From positions 5,208,001 to 5,272,000 of the forward strand of contig CP082844.1 of the NCBI GenBank assembly GCA_019930625.1: a DNA stretch of 64,000 nt, written 5' to 3'. The position numbers and the translations under genes were made by a program. Under the pieces are notes generated by a model. It had not been told where the DNA came from. It searched no databases and was given only the letters and a program-made list of their open reading frames with translations. The DNA is from Nocardia asteroides (GTDB taxonomy: Bacteria > Actinomycetota > Actinomycetes > Mycobacteriales > Mycobacteriaceae). This document shows, one piece after another, positions 25,373-34,742 of this stretch; within the stretch, counting starts at the first letter, position 1; each line of letters opens with the position of its first letter.

Positions 25373-26803
25373 ATGGCATCCCAGTATTCCGAGCTCCGAT
25401 CGCCCGCAGAGCTGATCGTGGTCACCCGAGGCGCCGACGCCGAGATCACGCCGACAGCCTTGAGCGACAGTCGCAGCGTCCAAGCGCGCTTGAACGAATT
25501 ACTCCCCGACGACGGTGAACTGGTGCGGATCTTCGGGCCCGCGAACCGATTGGAGCGCAGGCTGACCGGAACCCCGCACCTGGGGACCGGCGCGGAATAT
25601 CTCCATTACTACTTCGTCCGCGGCGTCACCGACGACCTCGACGAGCTGGCCGCGCGGTTGCGGGCCGTCGACGACGTGGCGGCGGCATACGTGAAGCCAC
25701 CCGCCGAACCGCCCATCGCACCGGAAGGTGCGGTGGTGAGAACCGGCCGCTCGGCTGCCGAGGCGCCGCCGGTGACCCCCGACTTCGCCACGCGGCAGGG
25801 ATATCTCGACGCCGCCCCCCAAGGCATCGACGCCCGGTGGGCCTGGACGGTGCGGGGTGGCCGCGGGACCGACGTGCGGGTGGTGGACATCGAGGGCGCG
25901 TGGCGATTCACCCACGAGGATCTGCAGGTCAATCAAGGCGGTGTGATCGGTGGCAGTCCCTCACCGGATCGTGGCTGGCGCGACCACGGCACCGCCGTCG
26001 CTGGGGTGATCAGCGCCGACGTGAACGCCTATGGGATCACCGGCATCGTGCCCGAGGCCTACATCCGCGCGGTGTCGATCTTCGGATCGGGCTCGGCGTC
26101 CGCGATCCGCTCGGCCGCGGACGCGCTGAATCCCGGGGATGTGATCCTGCTCGAACTGCACCGTCCCGGACCGCGTTTCGCCTTCGCCAACCGGCCGGAT
26201 CAGCGCGGTTACATCGCGATAGAATGGTGGCCCGACGACTTGGCGGCGATCCGGTATGCCGTCGGCAAAGGCATCATCGTGGTGGAGGCGGCCGGGAACG
26301 GCGGCGAGGACCTCGACGACGCCGTCTACGACACCCGTCCCACGGAGTTCCCGAGCACGTGGCGCAATCCGTTGCGCGGCGGGGAGGTCGACTCCGGGGC
26401 GATCATCGTCGGAGCGGGCGCACCCCCACCTGGATTCCACGGCCGCGATCACGGCCCGGCTCGCTCCCGATTGGAATTCTCCAACTACGGAGAGCGAGTC
26501 GATGTTCAGGGGTGGGGTCTGGAAGTCGCCACCACCGGGTACGGCGATCTCCAGGGCGGCCCCGACGAGGACATCTGGTACACCGACGTGTTCAGCGGAA
26601 CCTCGAGCGCGTCCCCGATCGTCGTCGGCGCGGTCACGAGTTACCAAGCGATGAGCGCGGCCGCGGCAGGGCGCAAAACGCCCGCCGAAGTGCGTGCCAG
26701 GCTACGCGAAACCGGTTCGCCGCAAACGGACGCGCCGGGACGGCCCGCGACACAGCGCATCGGCAACCTACCGGATCTGAAGTCGATGATCCTGCCGCGG
26801 TAG
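25373..26803 (+). CDS. Subtilisin-like serine peptidase (S8), no signal peptide
   Basis: The 476-residue product has the S8 catalytic triad: Asp in VRVVDIEGAW, His in RDHGTAVAGVIS and Ser in FSGTSSASPIVVG. The oxyanion Asn is in EAAGNGGEDLD. The first about 120 residues form an unrecognised N-terminal domain (ELIVVTRGADAEITP, YLHYYFVRG). There is neither a signal peptide nor a membrane anchor, unlike exported mycosins, so it should act in the cytoplasm or be released otherwise. In several actinobacterial defence and phage-related loci similar intracellular S8 peptidases occur, but no such partner is seen here apart from the membrane protein upstream. Confidence 0.88.
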   Translation: MASQYSELRSPAELIVVTRGADAEITPTALSDSRSVQARLNELLPDDGELVRIFGPANRLERRLTGTPHLGTGAEYLHYYFVRGVTDDLDELAARLRAVDDVAAAYVKPPAEPPIAPEGAVVRTGRSAAEAPPVTPDFATRQGYLDAAPQGIDARWAWTVRGGRGTDVRVVDIEGAWRFTHEDLQVNQGGVIGGSPSPDRGWRDHGTAVAGVISADVNAYGITGIVPEAYIRAVSIFGSGSASAIRSAADALNPGDVILLELHRPGPRFAFANRPDQRGYIAIEWWPDDLAAIRYAVGKGIIVVEAAGNGGEDLDDAVYDTRPTEFPSTWRNPLRGGEVDSGAIIVGAGAPPPGFHGRDHGPARSRLEFSNYGERVDVQGWGLEVATTGYGDLQGGPDEDIWYTDVFSGTSSASPIVVGAVTSYQAMSAAAAGRKTPAEVRARLRETGSPQTDAPGRPATQRIGNLPDLKSMILPR

Positions 26804-26960
26804 GCGCAGGAACCACGCAGCCGAGGGGCTGACCTACATCGCGCTGCGCCGATTCCGCTGGGTGGAATTGTCTAGAGGCATAGTTTCACCAGATGAAAAC
26901 GCCATGCCAGGGAGCCGACAAGGGGCGACGTCGGGTCACCGGGCCGCCATCACGGCGTAG

Positions 26961-27795
26961 TCAGCTCACCCGCGCCGCCAGCAGCCGTTCGAGCAGCACT
27001 TGGACGAACTCGGCGGGAGCGTCGGTGAAACCGCTGTGCCCACCCGGGAACTCGGTCAGGGGGATGCCGAGTTGCGCGGCGAGGGTCTCGGCCGGGCGGT
27101 AGGGAGTTTGCCCTTGCTCGCGCGGGCATGCGCCCAGCACGAGGCGATCGCTCACCGGCGCGAGGGCCGCCACGTCGGGGAGATGGGAGGTGATCGTGCG
27201 TAGTTCGTGCGCCATGTTGCGCGGCGCGTTGGCGTGCAGACGTTCGACCATCGCGGCAGCACGCGGCGACAGTCGGCTGGGATCGGGCATTTCAACCCCT
27301 CCGCCGATCCCTTCGAGGAAACGCGCTCCCGCGGCGGCGAGACCGTCGGTGACGAACAGTTCGTATACCTCGTCGACGAACGCTTTGTGCTCGGCGGCGT
27401 CGGGCAGCACGCCGAAGGACGGCGGTTCGTGCGCGATCACCAGCCGCAGCCGCTGCGGATGCCGGGCGAGCAGGTCCAGCGCCACCACTGCACCCCCGCT
27501 GCCGCCGAACACGTAGACGTCTTCGCCGGCAGGCGCGAGATGTCGCAGGAGCAGGCGGGCGTCCTCGCTTTGCGCCTCTACGGCGATGTCGGCGGGTGGG
27601 CCGGGATGGAGCACGCTGCGGGAGTAGCCGCGTGGGTCGAGGGTGACCACGGTGAAGTGTCGTGCGAGAGGATCGAGGATGGGATCGAGACCGCCGCGTC
27701 GCCTCCGCTGCCGGGCAGCAACAGCAGCACCGGCCCGGCGCCGCACACCTCGTAATACAGCGTGGCCCCGGGAACATCCAGCGTGCCGGATCTCA
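26961..27795 (-). pseudogene. Alpha/beta hydrolase with a frameshift
   Basis: A complete alpha/beta hydrolase can be read in two frames. The N-terminus MRSGTLDVPGATLYYEV, then GAGPVLLLLPGSGGDA, starts at 27795. Near 27693 the match moves by one base to LDPILDPLARHFTVVTLDPR and continues to 26961. The nucleophile elbow VFGGSGGAVVAL and the C-terminal His in FPGGHSGFTDAPAEF are present. One missing G around GACGCGGCGG would explain it. It follows a TetR gene by a few bases, so the pair was probably an operon. Whether the lesion is real or a sequencing error is unknown. Confidence 0.8.
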
Positions 27796-28290
27796 TTGTT
27801 GCTCCTTGTTGTCGGTGGGCCACTGCTCGAGGGTGACGTGCAGGGCCTCGATGATGCGTTCCCACGATTCGGCGGTGGACGGGTGTGCCCGAAACCGCCG
27901 GTTTCCTCCAGGACGCTGTATCCGTGGAAGGTGCTGCGCAGCAATCGGACGGCGTCGGTCCGGTCGGGTTCGGCCAGACCGTAGGCGCGCAGCATGCCGT
28001 AGGTCAGTTCGATGGCGCGCGGCACGCCGGTCGCGGTGCGCGCCACATCGGGATCGAAGGGAAGCTGGGTCGCGGCGTAGCGACCGGGGTAGCGAAGCGC
28101 GTAGTCACGCCAGGCGTGGGCGTAGGCGGCGAGCGCGTCGCGTCCGGCGCGACCGGCGATCGCGGCGGCGACGAGGTCGGTCTTCTCTGTCGTCGCCAGG
28201 ACGGCCACGCGCGCACGAAGGTCTCGCAGATTCTTGACGTGCGAGTACAAACTCGCGTCTTGGACGCCGAACTTCCTGGCCAGCGCCGAC
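27796..28290 (-). pseudogene. TetR-type regulator (WHG domain), truncated and frame-shifted
   Basis: The frame contains the last part of a TetR helix-turn-helix (LARKFGVQDASLYSHVKNL) and a C-terminal domain ending TFHGYSVLEETGGF, typical of WHG-domain TetR proteins. The start of the helix-turn-helix is missing; upstream sequence belongs to a WYL relic in the opposite direction, so a deletion fused the two. Near 27889 the frame moves by one base, after which ESWERIIEALHVTLEQWP follows and ends at 27796. It would have regulated the adjacent hydrolase. Confidence 0.7.
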
Positions 28291-28336
28291 GGTGCACGCC
28301 GCCGCCGAATTCCTCAGCGCCCGCGTTCCCCAGCCG

Positions 28337-28545
28337 CAGGCACGGTCGAGCCGATCGACGACACCACCTGTCTGCTCCACACCGGTGCCGACACCCCGGA
28401 AGCGCTGGCGCACAACATCGGGCAGTTGGGCATGCACGGCATCGATTTCACTGTCGGCGGACCGCCGGAGTTGGTGGAGTTGTTGCGTACCTTGGGCAAC
28501 CGCTACCTGCGTGCGGTCACCGCGGCGACGCGAGACCCAACGGTC
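28337..28545 (+). pseudogene. WYL-domain (YafY-like) regulator C-terminal relic
   Basis: The plus strand reads AGTVEPIDDTTCLLHTGADT, then PEALAHNIGQLGMHGIDFTV and GPPELVELLRTLGNRYLRAV. This is the C-terminal WCX segment of WYL-domain regulators, with the usual ending. The DNA-binding and WYL parts are absent, and it abuts the truncated TetR gene, so it is a deletion remnant. Confidence 0.6.
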
Positions 28546-28563
28546 GAGGGCGCTCATTCGCCA

Positions 28564-28770
28564 TCAGGCGCGTCCGGATCGCGCAGTGGGCGGTGATCTG
28601 TCGAAGTCGAGCAGGTGGAAGCTGTAGTGGCCGTCGATGCCGTTGTGGTCGCGGATGAACGGCGAGAGCCGGGCGGCGTCGGGCTCGGCGACCGGGTACT
28701 GCTGGGCGCGCAGTTCGGCTGGAGCGCGGGACATGTAGACGGTGTGCCACAGCACCACGCAGCTCAGCAC
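28564..28770 (-). pseudogene. Tn3-family transposase C-terminal relic
   Basis: The minus strand reads LSCVVLWHTVYMSRAPAELR, then DAARLSPFIRDHNGIDGHYSF, which is the typical C-terminal end of Tn3-family transposases. Only about 70 residues remain, with no inverted repeat found nearby. It is unlike the end of the intact TnpA at 17.8-20.8 kb, so it comes from a different element. The sequence from 28771 to 29005 shows no gene I can support. Confidence 0.6.
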
Positions 28771-29005
28771 CAGCGCCCAGCTCGGTCGTCGTCAACAGGT
28801 CGAACAACTCGAGCACATCATCCGCGGCGCGGAAGCGCAACCACTGTGAGCCGGCGCAGCTCCAGCTCCCAGATACCCCGGGCGCGGTGGCACCCGCTGG
28901 GCGGATCGACGGCGACACCGCAACCATCGTTCAACCAAAACGACGCGGTTCCTCGGCTGGCTCGCCTCACACGTCCGCTGTCTGCCGTCAAGGCGTTGAA
29001 CACTA

Positions 29006-29146
29006 CTATTTTCTGCTGGCTTTCTCGAGCATCCTCAGTGCACGCTCGTTGGCCTCGTCGGCCGTCTGTTGTGCCTTTGCCACTGCTGCGACCTCGGCGT
29101 TCGCCTCGGCTCCGCTGTCCTCGGATACGGCGGCCTGGTCAGTCAT
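29006..29146 (-). CDS. Small acidic helical protein, 46 residues
   Basis: A short frame (MTDQAAVSEDSGAEANAEVA, ending LRMLEKASRK) starts at 29146 after a perfect AAAGGAGG six bases upstream. The strong ribosome site and the Ala/Glu-rich helix composition support it as a real gene. No known family is recognised. Confidence 0.6.
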   Translation of the reverse strand: MTDQAAVSEDSGAEANAEVAAVAKAQQTADEANERALRMLEKASRK

Positions 29147-29312
29147 GACAGTGCCTCCTTTTGTCGGGCTCCGGTACCAACCGTGTGAATCATCCCATGC
29201 AGAAGGCGGGTCGGTACCAAATCATCGGCACACCGCGGGAGGCGGAAACGCGAGTCCTGACCTCCAAAACTTGCGCCACCGTGAACGATCTTGACCGCGA
29301 ACCCGATCCGGC

Positions 29313-29555
29313 TCACAAAGTGAATCGGCGTCCCTTCGCGGCCCACTCGCCGCGGCCCCGTGGCGTGATGGCCCAGCGGCCGCGGTGCTGGCAATCCATG
29401 ATCAGACCACGCGACTGCAGGCGTAACAAAGCGCTGCGCACCGACCATGCGGTCAGCCGCGCCTGCTGAGCCAGTTGCTCGACGGTGAGTAATCCGCCTG
29501 GCGCAAGCACACCCAGCACCGCGAAATCGGCGGCAGTCCTGGGTCGTCTCATCAT
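29313..29555 (-). CDS. Small winged-helix DNA-binding protein
   Basis: The 80-residue product is little more than a winged helix: AADFAVLGVLAPGGLLTVEQ, LAQQARLTAWSVRSALLRLQ, then SRGLIMDCQHRGRWAITPRG. It looks MarR/PadR-like. The ATG at 29555 follows GAGGAGAG. It is divergent from the small-protein/DUF6879 operon at 29754 and upstream of the 46-residue gene. It may regulate one of these. Confidence 0.75.
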   Translation of the reverse strand: MMRRPRTAADFAVLGVLAPGGLLTVEQLAQQARLTAWSVRSALLRLQSRGLIMDCQHRGRWAITPRGRGEWAAKGRRFTL

Positions 29556-29753
29556 GTCGAACCTCTCCTCGAGTGGAAAAGACAATCGGGGAATCGACAG
29601 CGCGCGGGGTCCCGAGTTGCCGAATCGACGGTAGAAGCCACACCCCTTCCACCGCCACGAGTTTGCGCGACTTTGCGAAGTGCGTTGACCGTCACCGTCT
29701 CCGGTAGGGACGATTGCACGACATCGTCCGTCAGCTCTCGCAAAGGATCGGCT

Positions 29754-30038
29754 ATGAACCTGCGGCTTCTCGGCTCCGGATCCGACCATGGCGCTTGTCC
29801 CGCCGTGTATGCGACCGACACCGGCGTGCTAGTGGTGCAGGGCGATGCCACCGACCGCACGGGGACGGTCCTCGTGCCGCACGAGTTGTTGGACTGGCTG
29901 GAGCCGGGCATGTGGCTACGGGTGGAGGCGAGTGGAACCTGTGGTTCCGTGCTGGTGGCCGGTGAACCGGTGACCGACCCCGAACTGCTCGCCCAGCTCA
30001 CCCTCGACTGTCACGAGACCGCCGTGGTGGTGCGCTGA
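29754..30038 (+). CDS. Conserved small protein upstream of DUF6879
   Basis: A 94-residue protein starting at ATG 29754 behind AAAGGA. It is mostly predicted beta strands (LVVQGDATDRTGTVLVPHEL, LLDWLEPGMWLRVEASGTCG). Its stop overlaps the next start (TGATG), so the two are translationally coupled. Similar small proteins precede DUF6879 genes in Nocardia and Streptomyces; the function is unknown. Confidence 0.75.
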   Translation: MNLRLLGSGSDHGACPAVYATDTGVLVVQGDATDRTGTVLVPHELLDWLEPGMWLRVEASGTCGSVLVAGEPVTDPELLAQLTLDCHETAVVVR

Positions 30039-30586
30039 TGTTGCACGTCGTGGGGGCCCGATGTTTCGAGCCGCTCTTCCGGGCGGCTCGATCCCGCGCC
30101 TTCCATCTGGAGGTGCGAGACGACTACGTGATGGAGGACGAACAGGAAGCATTGCGGCGCTTCGCCGCCGGAGTAGCGTACGAACGAGACGAACAGCCCG
30201 AGTCATGGAAAGCCTGGGATGCTCTGATGGTCGAGTCAGCCACTCGCGGGGTGACCCTCGAACGACTACGAGTCGTGACGGTCCCGCACACCGGCTACAC
30301 CCGCTGGCTGTTGTCGGCGACCGACGACAACATCGCCACCGGCGAGGCCGTGCGCTGGCTGCCGCGGCACCTGGTCGACCCCGTCGACCTGCCACACGAC
30401 GACTACTGGCTGTTCGACACGAACACGGTCGCCTTCAACACCTTCGCTGAGAGCGGGGCGTTCATGGGCCTGTCGATCACCACGGACCCGGCGCTTGTCG
30501 CCCGCTGTCTACAGGTGCGGGAGCGGCTGTGGCCTAGAGGCATCGACCATCAGCGATACTGCGAGAGTGAGCACGTGGACGAGTGA
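30038..30586 (+). CDS. DUF6879 family protein
   Basis: The 182-residue product has the family's marks: FEPLFRAARSRAFHLEVRDD near the start, LERLRVVTVPHTGYTRWLL in the middle, and DYWLFDTNTVAFNTF toward the end. DUF6879 proteins are regularly encoded next to Scr1-type XRE regulators in actinobacteria, and the pair has been likened to a toxin-antitoxin unit; activity is unproven. It overlaps both neighbours. Confidence 0.85.
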   Translation: MLHVVGARCFEPLFRAARSRAFHLEVRDDYVMEDEQEALRRFAAGVAYERDEQPESWKAWDALMVESATRGVTLERLRVVTVPHTGYTRWLLSATDDNIATGEAVRWLPRHLVDPVDLPHDDYWLFDTNTVAFNTFAESGAFMGLSITTDPALVARCLQVRERLWPRGIDHQRYCESEHVDE

Positions 30587-31419
30587 ACGGTGTGTCGGAC
30601 GCGCGTGAGGTGCTGGGTGCGCGCCTGCGCGAACTGCGTCGCGCCGCCCACCTCACCGGCCTGGAACTGGCCGCGAGGTGCGGCTGGCATTCGAGCAAGG
30701 TCTCCCGGATCGAGGGAGGCAAGCAGACGCCCTCGGAAGCGGACCTCGCCGCGTGGTGCGAGGCCTGCGGCAATATCGCCGTGCTGGACGATCTGGTCGC
30801 CAACGCGCGCAATCTGCAGTCGATGTACCTGGAGTGGCAACGCACTGTCGCCTCCGGGCACGCCCGCAGGCAACGGCAGTCGATCGACCTGGAGGCGCAG
30901 ACCACGCAGATCCGCTGGTACGCGCCCGATACGTTGCCGGGACTGTTGCAAACGGAAGCCTATGCGCGCGCGATCCTGACCGCCTGTATCGCCATAACCG
31001 GCGGACGCGACGACTTGGAGGACGCGGTGGCCGCGCGCATGGCCCGCAAGCCGGTGCTGTTCCGGGCGAAGCACCGGTTCCACTTCGTAGTCAACCAGGC
31101 CGCGCTGTGGCGAACGGTCGGCGACTCCGCGGTCATGGCCGAGCAACTGGCCCACCTGCTCGCGGTGATGGCCAACCCGAGGGTGCGGCTGGGCATCATC
31201 CCGATCTGCGCCGACTACCGGGCTCCCGCAACGAATTTCGTCATCTACGACCGTTCGCAGGTGCTGACCGAGACGGTCTCGGCCGAGCTGACCATCACCC
31301 GGCCGTCGGAGATCGCCGTGCACGAGAAGACTTTCGCGATCCTCGCCGACCAAGCCGAGTACGGTGATCGCGCCCGGTCGCTGATTGCGAAGGCGTTGGA
31401 ACGCCGCCGCGGAAGCTAG
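30583..31419 (+). CDS. XRE-type regulator, Scr1/DUF5753 family
   Basis: The 278-residue product has an N-terminal helix-turn-helix (GARLRELRRAAHLTGLELAA, SKVSRIEGGKQTPSEADLAA) and a C-terminal DUF5753 domain (WYAPDTLPGLLQTEAYARAI, ARMARKPVLF, IYDRSQVLTETVSAELTIT). This is the Scr1 TA-system antitoxin-like family. Start GTG 30583 overlaps the DUF6879 stop by 4 bp. The three-gene operon recurs in actinobacteria in many copies; Streptomyces members pair with DUF397 proteins instead, which is not seen here. Confidence 0.9.
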   Translation: MNGVSDAREVLGARLRELRRAAHLTGLELAARCGWHSSKVSRIEGGKQTPSEADLAAWCEACGNIAVLDDLVANARNLQSMYLEWQRTVASGHARRQRQSIDLEAQTTQIRWYAPDTLPGLLQTEAYARAILTACIAITGGRDDLEDAVAARMARKPVLFRAKHRFHFVVNQAALWRTVGDSAVMAEQLAHLLAVMANPRVRLGIIPICADYRAPATNFVIYDRSQVLTETVSAELTITRPSEIAVHEKTFAILADQAEYGDRARSLIAKALERRRGS

Positions 31420-31444
31420 GTGCGCCGATCGCGGTAACGGCGAT

Positions 31445-31469
31445 GCCGCCGCTGTCGCGCAGCGGCGGC
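31445..31469. terminator. Bidirectional terminator hairpin between the XRE gene and nuoN
   Basis: GCCGCCGCTG and CAGCGGCGGC are perfect 10-bp arms with a 5-base loop, placed between two convergent genes. No U-run follows, as is common in GC-rich actinobacteria. Confidence 0.65.
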
Positions 31470-31491
31470 AGCACAGCGGCCGGGAGAGACC

Positions 31492-33117
31492 TCAGCGGAC
31501 GAACGTCGCCGCTTTACCGGCCAGGTCGAGCAGCGGCTGGGGGAAGACGCCGAGCGCGAACGTGAACGCCGCGGTGATCGCCACGATCGTCGTCGTCAAC
31601 GGCGGAGTGACCGCCACCGGAGCGTCGGCGGGCGGGTCGGTGAAGAACATCAGCACGATGACCCGCAGGTAGAAGAACGCCGCGATGGCACTGCAGATCA
31701 CGCCGACGATGACCAGCGGCGCCGCGCCGCCTGCGGCCGCGGCCTCGAAGACGACGAACTTGCTGACGAAGCCGCTGGTGAGCGGCAACCCCGCGAAGGA
31801 AAGCAGGAACAGCGCGAAAACCGCGGCCAATCCCGGGGATCGGCGGCCGAGACCGGCCCACCGCGGCAGACCGGTGGCTTCCTCGCCATCCGGTTCCCGG
31901 ACCAGACTGACCACGGCGAAGGCGCCGAGGGTGCCGATGCCGTAGGCCGCCAGGTAGAACAACACCGCCGCGACGCCGCGATCGTCCGCGGCGACCGGGC
32001 CGGTGAGCAGGAAACCGGCATGGGCCACCGAGGAATACGCGAGCATCCGTTTGACGTCGGTCTGCGTGATCGCCATGACCGCGCCGACGGCCATGGTGGC
32101 GATCGCGACGGCCGCGAGGATCGGCCGCCAGTCGTCGCGCAGGCCGGGCACTGCGACCTGCAGCACCCGCACCAGCGCCCCGACGGCGGCGATCTTCGTG
32201 GCCGCCGCCATGAAACCGGTGATCGCGGTGGGAGCACCCTGATACACGTCGGGCACCCAAGACTGGAACGGCACCGCGCCGATCTTGAACAGCAGCCCGA
32301 CCGCGAGCATCGCGACCCCGAGCACCGCCAGGGTCGCGTTGTCCGGATGCTGTGCGATCGCGTCCGCGATGGCGCCGAGCCGCACCGTGCCCGCCTGGCC
32401 GTACAGCAGCGCGACGCCGTAGAGGAAGAACGCCGAGGAGAACGCGCCGAGCAAGAAGTACTTCAGCGCGGCCTCTTGAGACAGCAGCCGCTTGCGCCGG
32501 GCCAGCCCGCACAGCAGATACAGCGGCAGCGACAGCACTTCGAGGGCGACGAACATGGTCAGCAGGTCGTTGGACGCCGGGAACAGCAACAGTCCGCCGA
32601 CGGCGAGCAGCGTCAGGGGGAACACCTCGGTGGTCGCGATACCCGCCCGCAACGCCGCGGCCTCGGCCGCACTGCCGGGCACCGCCGAGGCCTGCGGTGT
32701 GAACGCGTCCACACCGCGTTCGACGGTGGCGGCGGCCCGGCTCCAGGTTCCCGGCCCGGACCGCCCCGCTCGACGCGGCTCGGCGCCGCGCTCGGCGAGG
32801 AAGCCGACGGCGAGAATCGATACGACCAGAATCGTGCCTTGCAGGAACAGCGTGACGCCGTCGATTGCCACGGCTCCGGCGATGGCGGTGGATTCGGTGC
32901 CTGCCAGCGCCACCACGGCGACCAGCGCAGCGGCCAACCCGACCACGCTCAGCACCAGGTGGGTGGCGTAGCGGTAGCGCCGCGCGACGAACGCTTCGGC
33001 GAGTACGCCGAGCACGGCGGCGCCGAACACGATGAGCATGGGGGACAGGGCGCCGTATTCGATGCTCGGCGCGGGGACGCTCGCGGCGAGTGTCGTGGCG
33101 GAGGCGAGGTCGTTCAT
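31492..33117 (-). CDS. nuoN: NADH-quinone oxidoreductase subunit N
   Basis: Antiporter-like proton-pumping membrane subunit of complex I (541 residues, about 14 membrane helices). The conserved core reads AALKYFLLGAFSSAFFLYGV, KIGAVPFQSWVPDVYQGAPT with its functional Lys, and TDVKRMLAYSSVAHAGF. The ATG at 33117 overlaps the nuoM stop (ATGA). The open frame extends far upstream through nuoM in high-GC sequence, but that extension is not coding. It is the last gene of the operon. Confidence 0.96.
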   Translation of the reverse strand: MNDLASATTLAASVPAPSIEYGALSPMLIVFGAAVLGVLAEAFVARRYRYATHLVLSVVGLAAALVAVVALAGTESTAIAGAVAIDGVTLFLQGTILVVSILAVGFLAERGAEPRRAGRSGPGTWSRAAATVERGVDAFTPQASAVPGSAAEAAALRAGIATTEVFPLTLLAVGGLLLFPASNDLLTMFVALEVLSLPLYLLCGLARRKRLLSQEAALKYFLLGAFSSAFFLYGVALLYGQAGTVRLGAIADAIAQHPDNATLAVLGVAMLAVGLLFKIGAVPFQSWVPDVYQGAPTAITGFMAAATKIAAVGALVRVLQVAVPGLRDDWRPILAAVAIATMAVGAVMAITQTDVKRMLAYSSVAHAGFLLTGPVAADDRGVAAVLFYLAAYGIGTLGAFAVVSLVREPDGEEATGLPRWAGLGRRSPGLAAVFALFLLSFAGLPLTSGFVSKFVVFEAAAAGGAAPLVIVGVICSAIAAFFYLRVIVLMFFTDPPADAPVAVTPPLTTTIVAITAAFTFALGVFPQPLLDLAGKAATFVR

Positions 33118-34742
33118 TTGTGGGCACCTCCGGAATGGTGGGCCGAGCCCGCTTCGGGCAGTGGGGGCGTCGACGGTGCGGGATCGCTGCGGCCGATGGT
33201 GGTGAGGGTCTGGTTCACCGCGGGATTGATGAAGTCGGTGAGAACCTTCGGGTAGATGCCGAGGAACAGCAGCGCGGCGATCAGCGGGATCACGACGGCG
33301 AGTTCGCGGGGCACGAGGTCGTAGATCCGCTCGCTGCCTTGCTTCACCGGCCCGGTCATCATCCGCTGGTAGAGCCACAACACGTAGAGGGCGGCGAGCA
33401 CGAGTGCGCCGGTGGCGACCACCGCGGCGAACTGGTAGCGGGCAAAGGTCCCGACCAGCACAAGGAATTCGCTGACGAACGGGGCGAGCCCGGGCAGGGA
33501 CAACGTCGCCAGACCGGCGATGAAGAACGTGCCCGCCAGCACCGGGGCCACCTTCTGCACGCCGCCGTACTCGGCGATCAGCCGAGTTCCCCGCCGCGAC
33601 ACCAGGAATCCGGCCACCAGGAACAGTGCGGCGGTCGAGATGCCGTGGTTGACCATGTACAACGTCGCGCCGGTCTGGCCCTGGCTGGTCATGGCGAAGA
33701 CACCGAGGACGATGAAGCCGAAGTGGGAGATCGAGGTGTAGGCGATCAGGCGCATCACGTCGGTCTGCCCGATGGCCAGCAGGGCACCGTACACGATGCC
33801 GATCACCGCGAGCGTGATCACCAGCGGCGCATACGTGTCCGACGCGCCGGGAAACAGCGGCAGGCAGTAGCGCAGCATGCCGAAGGTCCCCACCTTGTCG
33901 ACCACCGCCATCATCAGCACCGCGCTCGACGGTGTGGCCGCGACGGCGGCGTCGGGCAGCCAGGTGTGCAGGGGCCACAGCGGCGCTTTGACCGCGAAGG
34001 CAAACATGAATCCGAGGAACAGGGCATTGAGCACCGCGGGTCCGGCGCCGAGTTGCCCGGCGTTGGCGGCGGCGACCACGGTGCGCAGATCGAACGTGCC
34101 CGAGGATCCCTCGCCGAGGCCTTCGCGGGCGGTCAGCACGTACAACCCGATGACCGCGGCCAGCATGATCAGCCCGCCGAAAAGGTTGTACAGCAGGAAC
34201 TTCACCGCCGCGCGTGAGCGCTGCCTGCGCAGTAGCGCGTCCCCGGTGCGCGGCCCGAATCCGCCGATGAGGAAGTACATCGGGATGAGCATCGCCTCGA
34301 AGAACACGTAGAACAGCAGGATGTCCAGGGCGAGGAAGGAGACCAGCACCATCGCCTCGACGAGCAGGATGAGCGCGACGTAGGTGTGCGCCACCCGCTT
34401 GCCGCCGCCGACTTCGCGTTCGTCGTGCCAGCCCGCCAGGATCAGCAGGGGAACCAGTGCGGTGGTCAGCAGCACCAGCACCAGCGCGATCCCGTCCAGC
34501 CCGAGGGTGTAGCCGGCGCCGAATGCCGGGATCCACCGGCGGGATTCGACGAACTGGTACTGCGCGCCGCCGGGATCGAAGCGCACCGCGAGTCCGATGC
34601 CGATGACCAGAACGAGCACCGAGAAGCTCAGTGCCACAGCGCGGGCGAGGGTGCGTCGCGCGGCGGGCAGCACGAGCACGATCGCCGCACCGACGACCGG
34701 AGCCAGCCACAGCGTCGTCAACCAGGGGAACTCGTTCACCAC
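33114..34742 (-). CDS. nuoM: NADH-quinone oxidoreductase subunit M
   Basis: Antiporter-like membrane subunit of complex I, 542 residues. It has the conserved helix with Glu ([20 protein letters not shown]), [20 protein letters not shown], and [19 protein letters not shown]. The start overlaps the nuoL stop region by 7 bp. The C-terminal tail is soluble and His-rich (AHHSGGAHK). Confidence 0.96.
   Translation of the reverse strand: MVNEFPWLTTLWLAPVVGAAIVLVLPAARRTLARAVALSFSVLVLVIGIGLAVRFDPGGAQYQFVESRRWIPAFGAGYTLGLDGIALVLVLLTTALVPLLILAGWHDEREVGGGKRVAHTYVALILLVEAMVLVSFLALDILLFYVFFEAMLIPMYFLIGGFGPRTGDALLRRQRSRAAVKFLLYNLFGGLIMLAAVIGLYVLTAREGLGEGSSGTFDLRTVVAAANAGQLGAGPAVLNALFLGFMFAFAVKAPLWPLHTWLPDAAVAATPSSAVLMMAVVDKVGTFGMLRYCLPLFPGASDTYAPLVITLAVIGIVYGALLAIGQTDVMRLIAYTSISHFGFIVLGVFAMTSQGQTGATLYMVNHGISTAALFLVAGFLVSRRGTRLIAEYGGVQKVAPVLAGTFFIAGLATLSLPGLAPFVSEFLVLVGTFARYQFAAVVATGALVLAALYVLWLYQRMMTGPVKQGSERIYDLVPRELAVVIPLIAALLFLGIYPKVLTDFINPAVNQTLTTIGRSDPAPSTPPLPEAGSAHHSGGAHK

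Noticed and set aside
31492..34710. 1072-residue frame joining nuoM antisense phase with nuoN
   Set aside because: Only the last 541 residues (nuoN) are coding; the rest overlaps nuoM in another phase.
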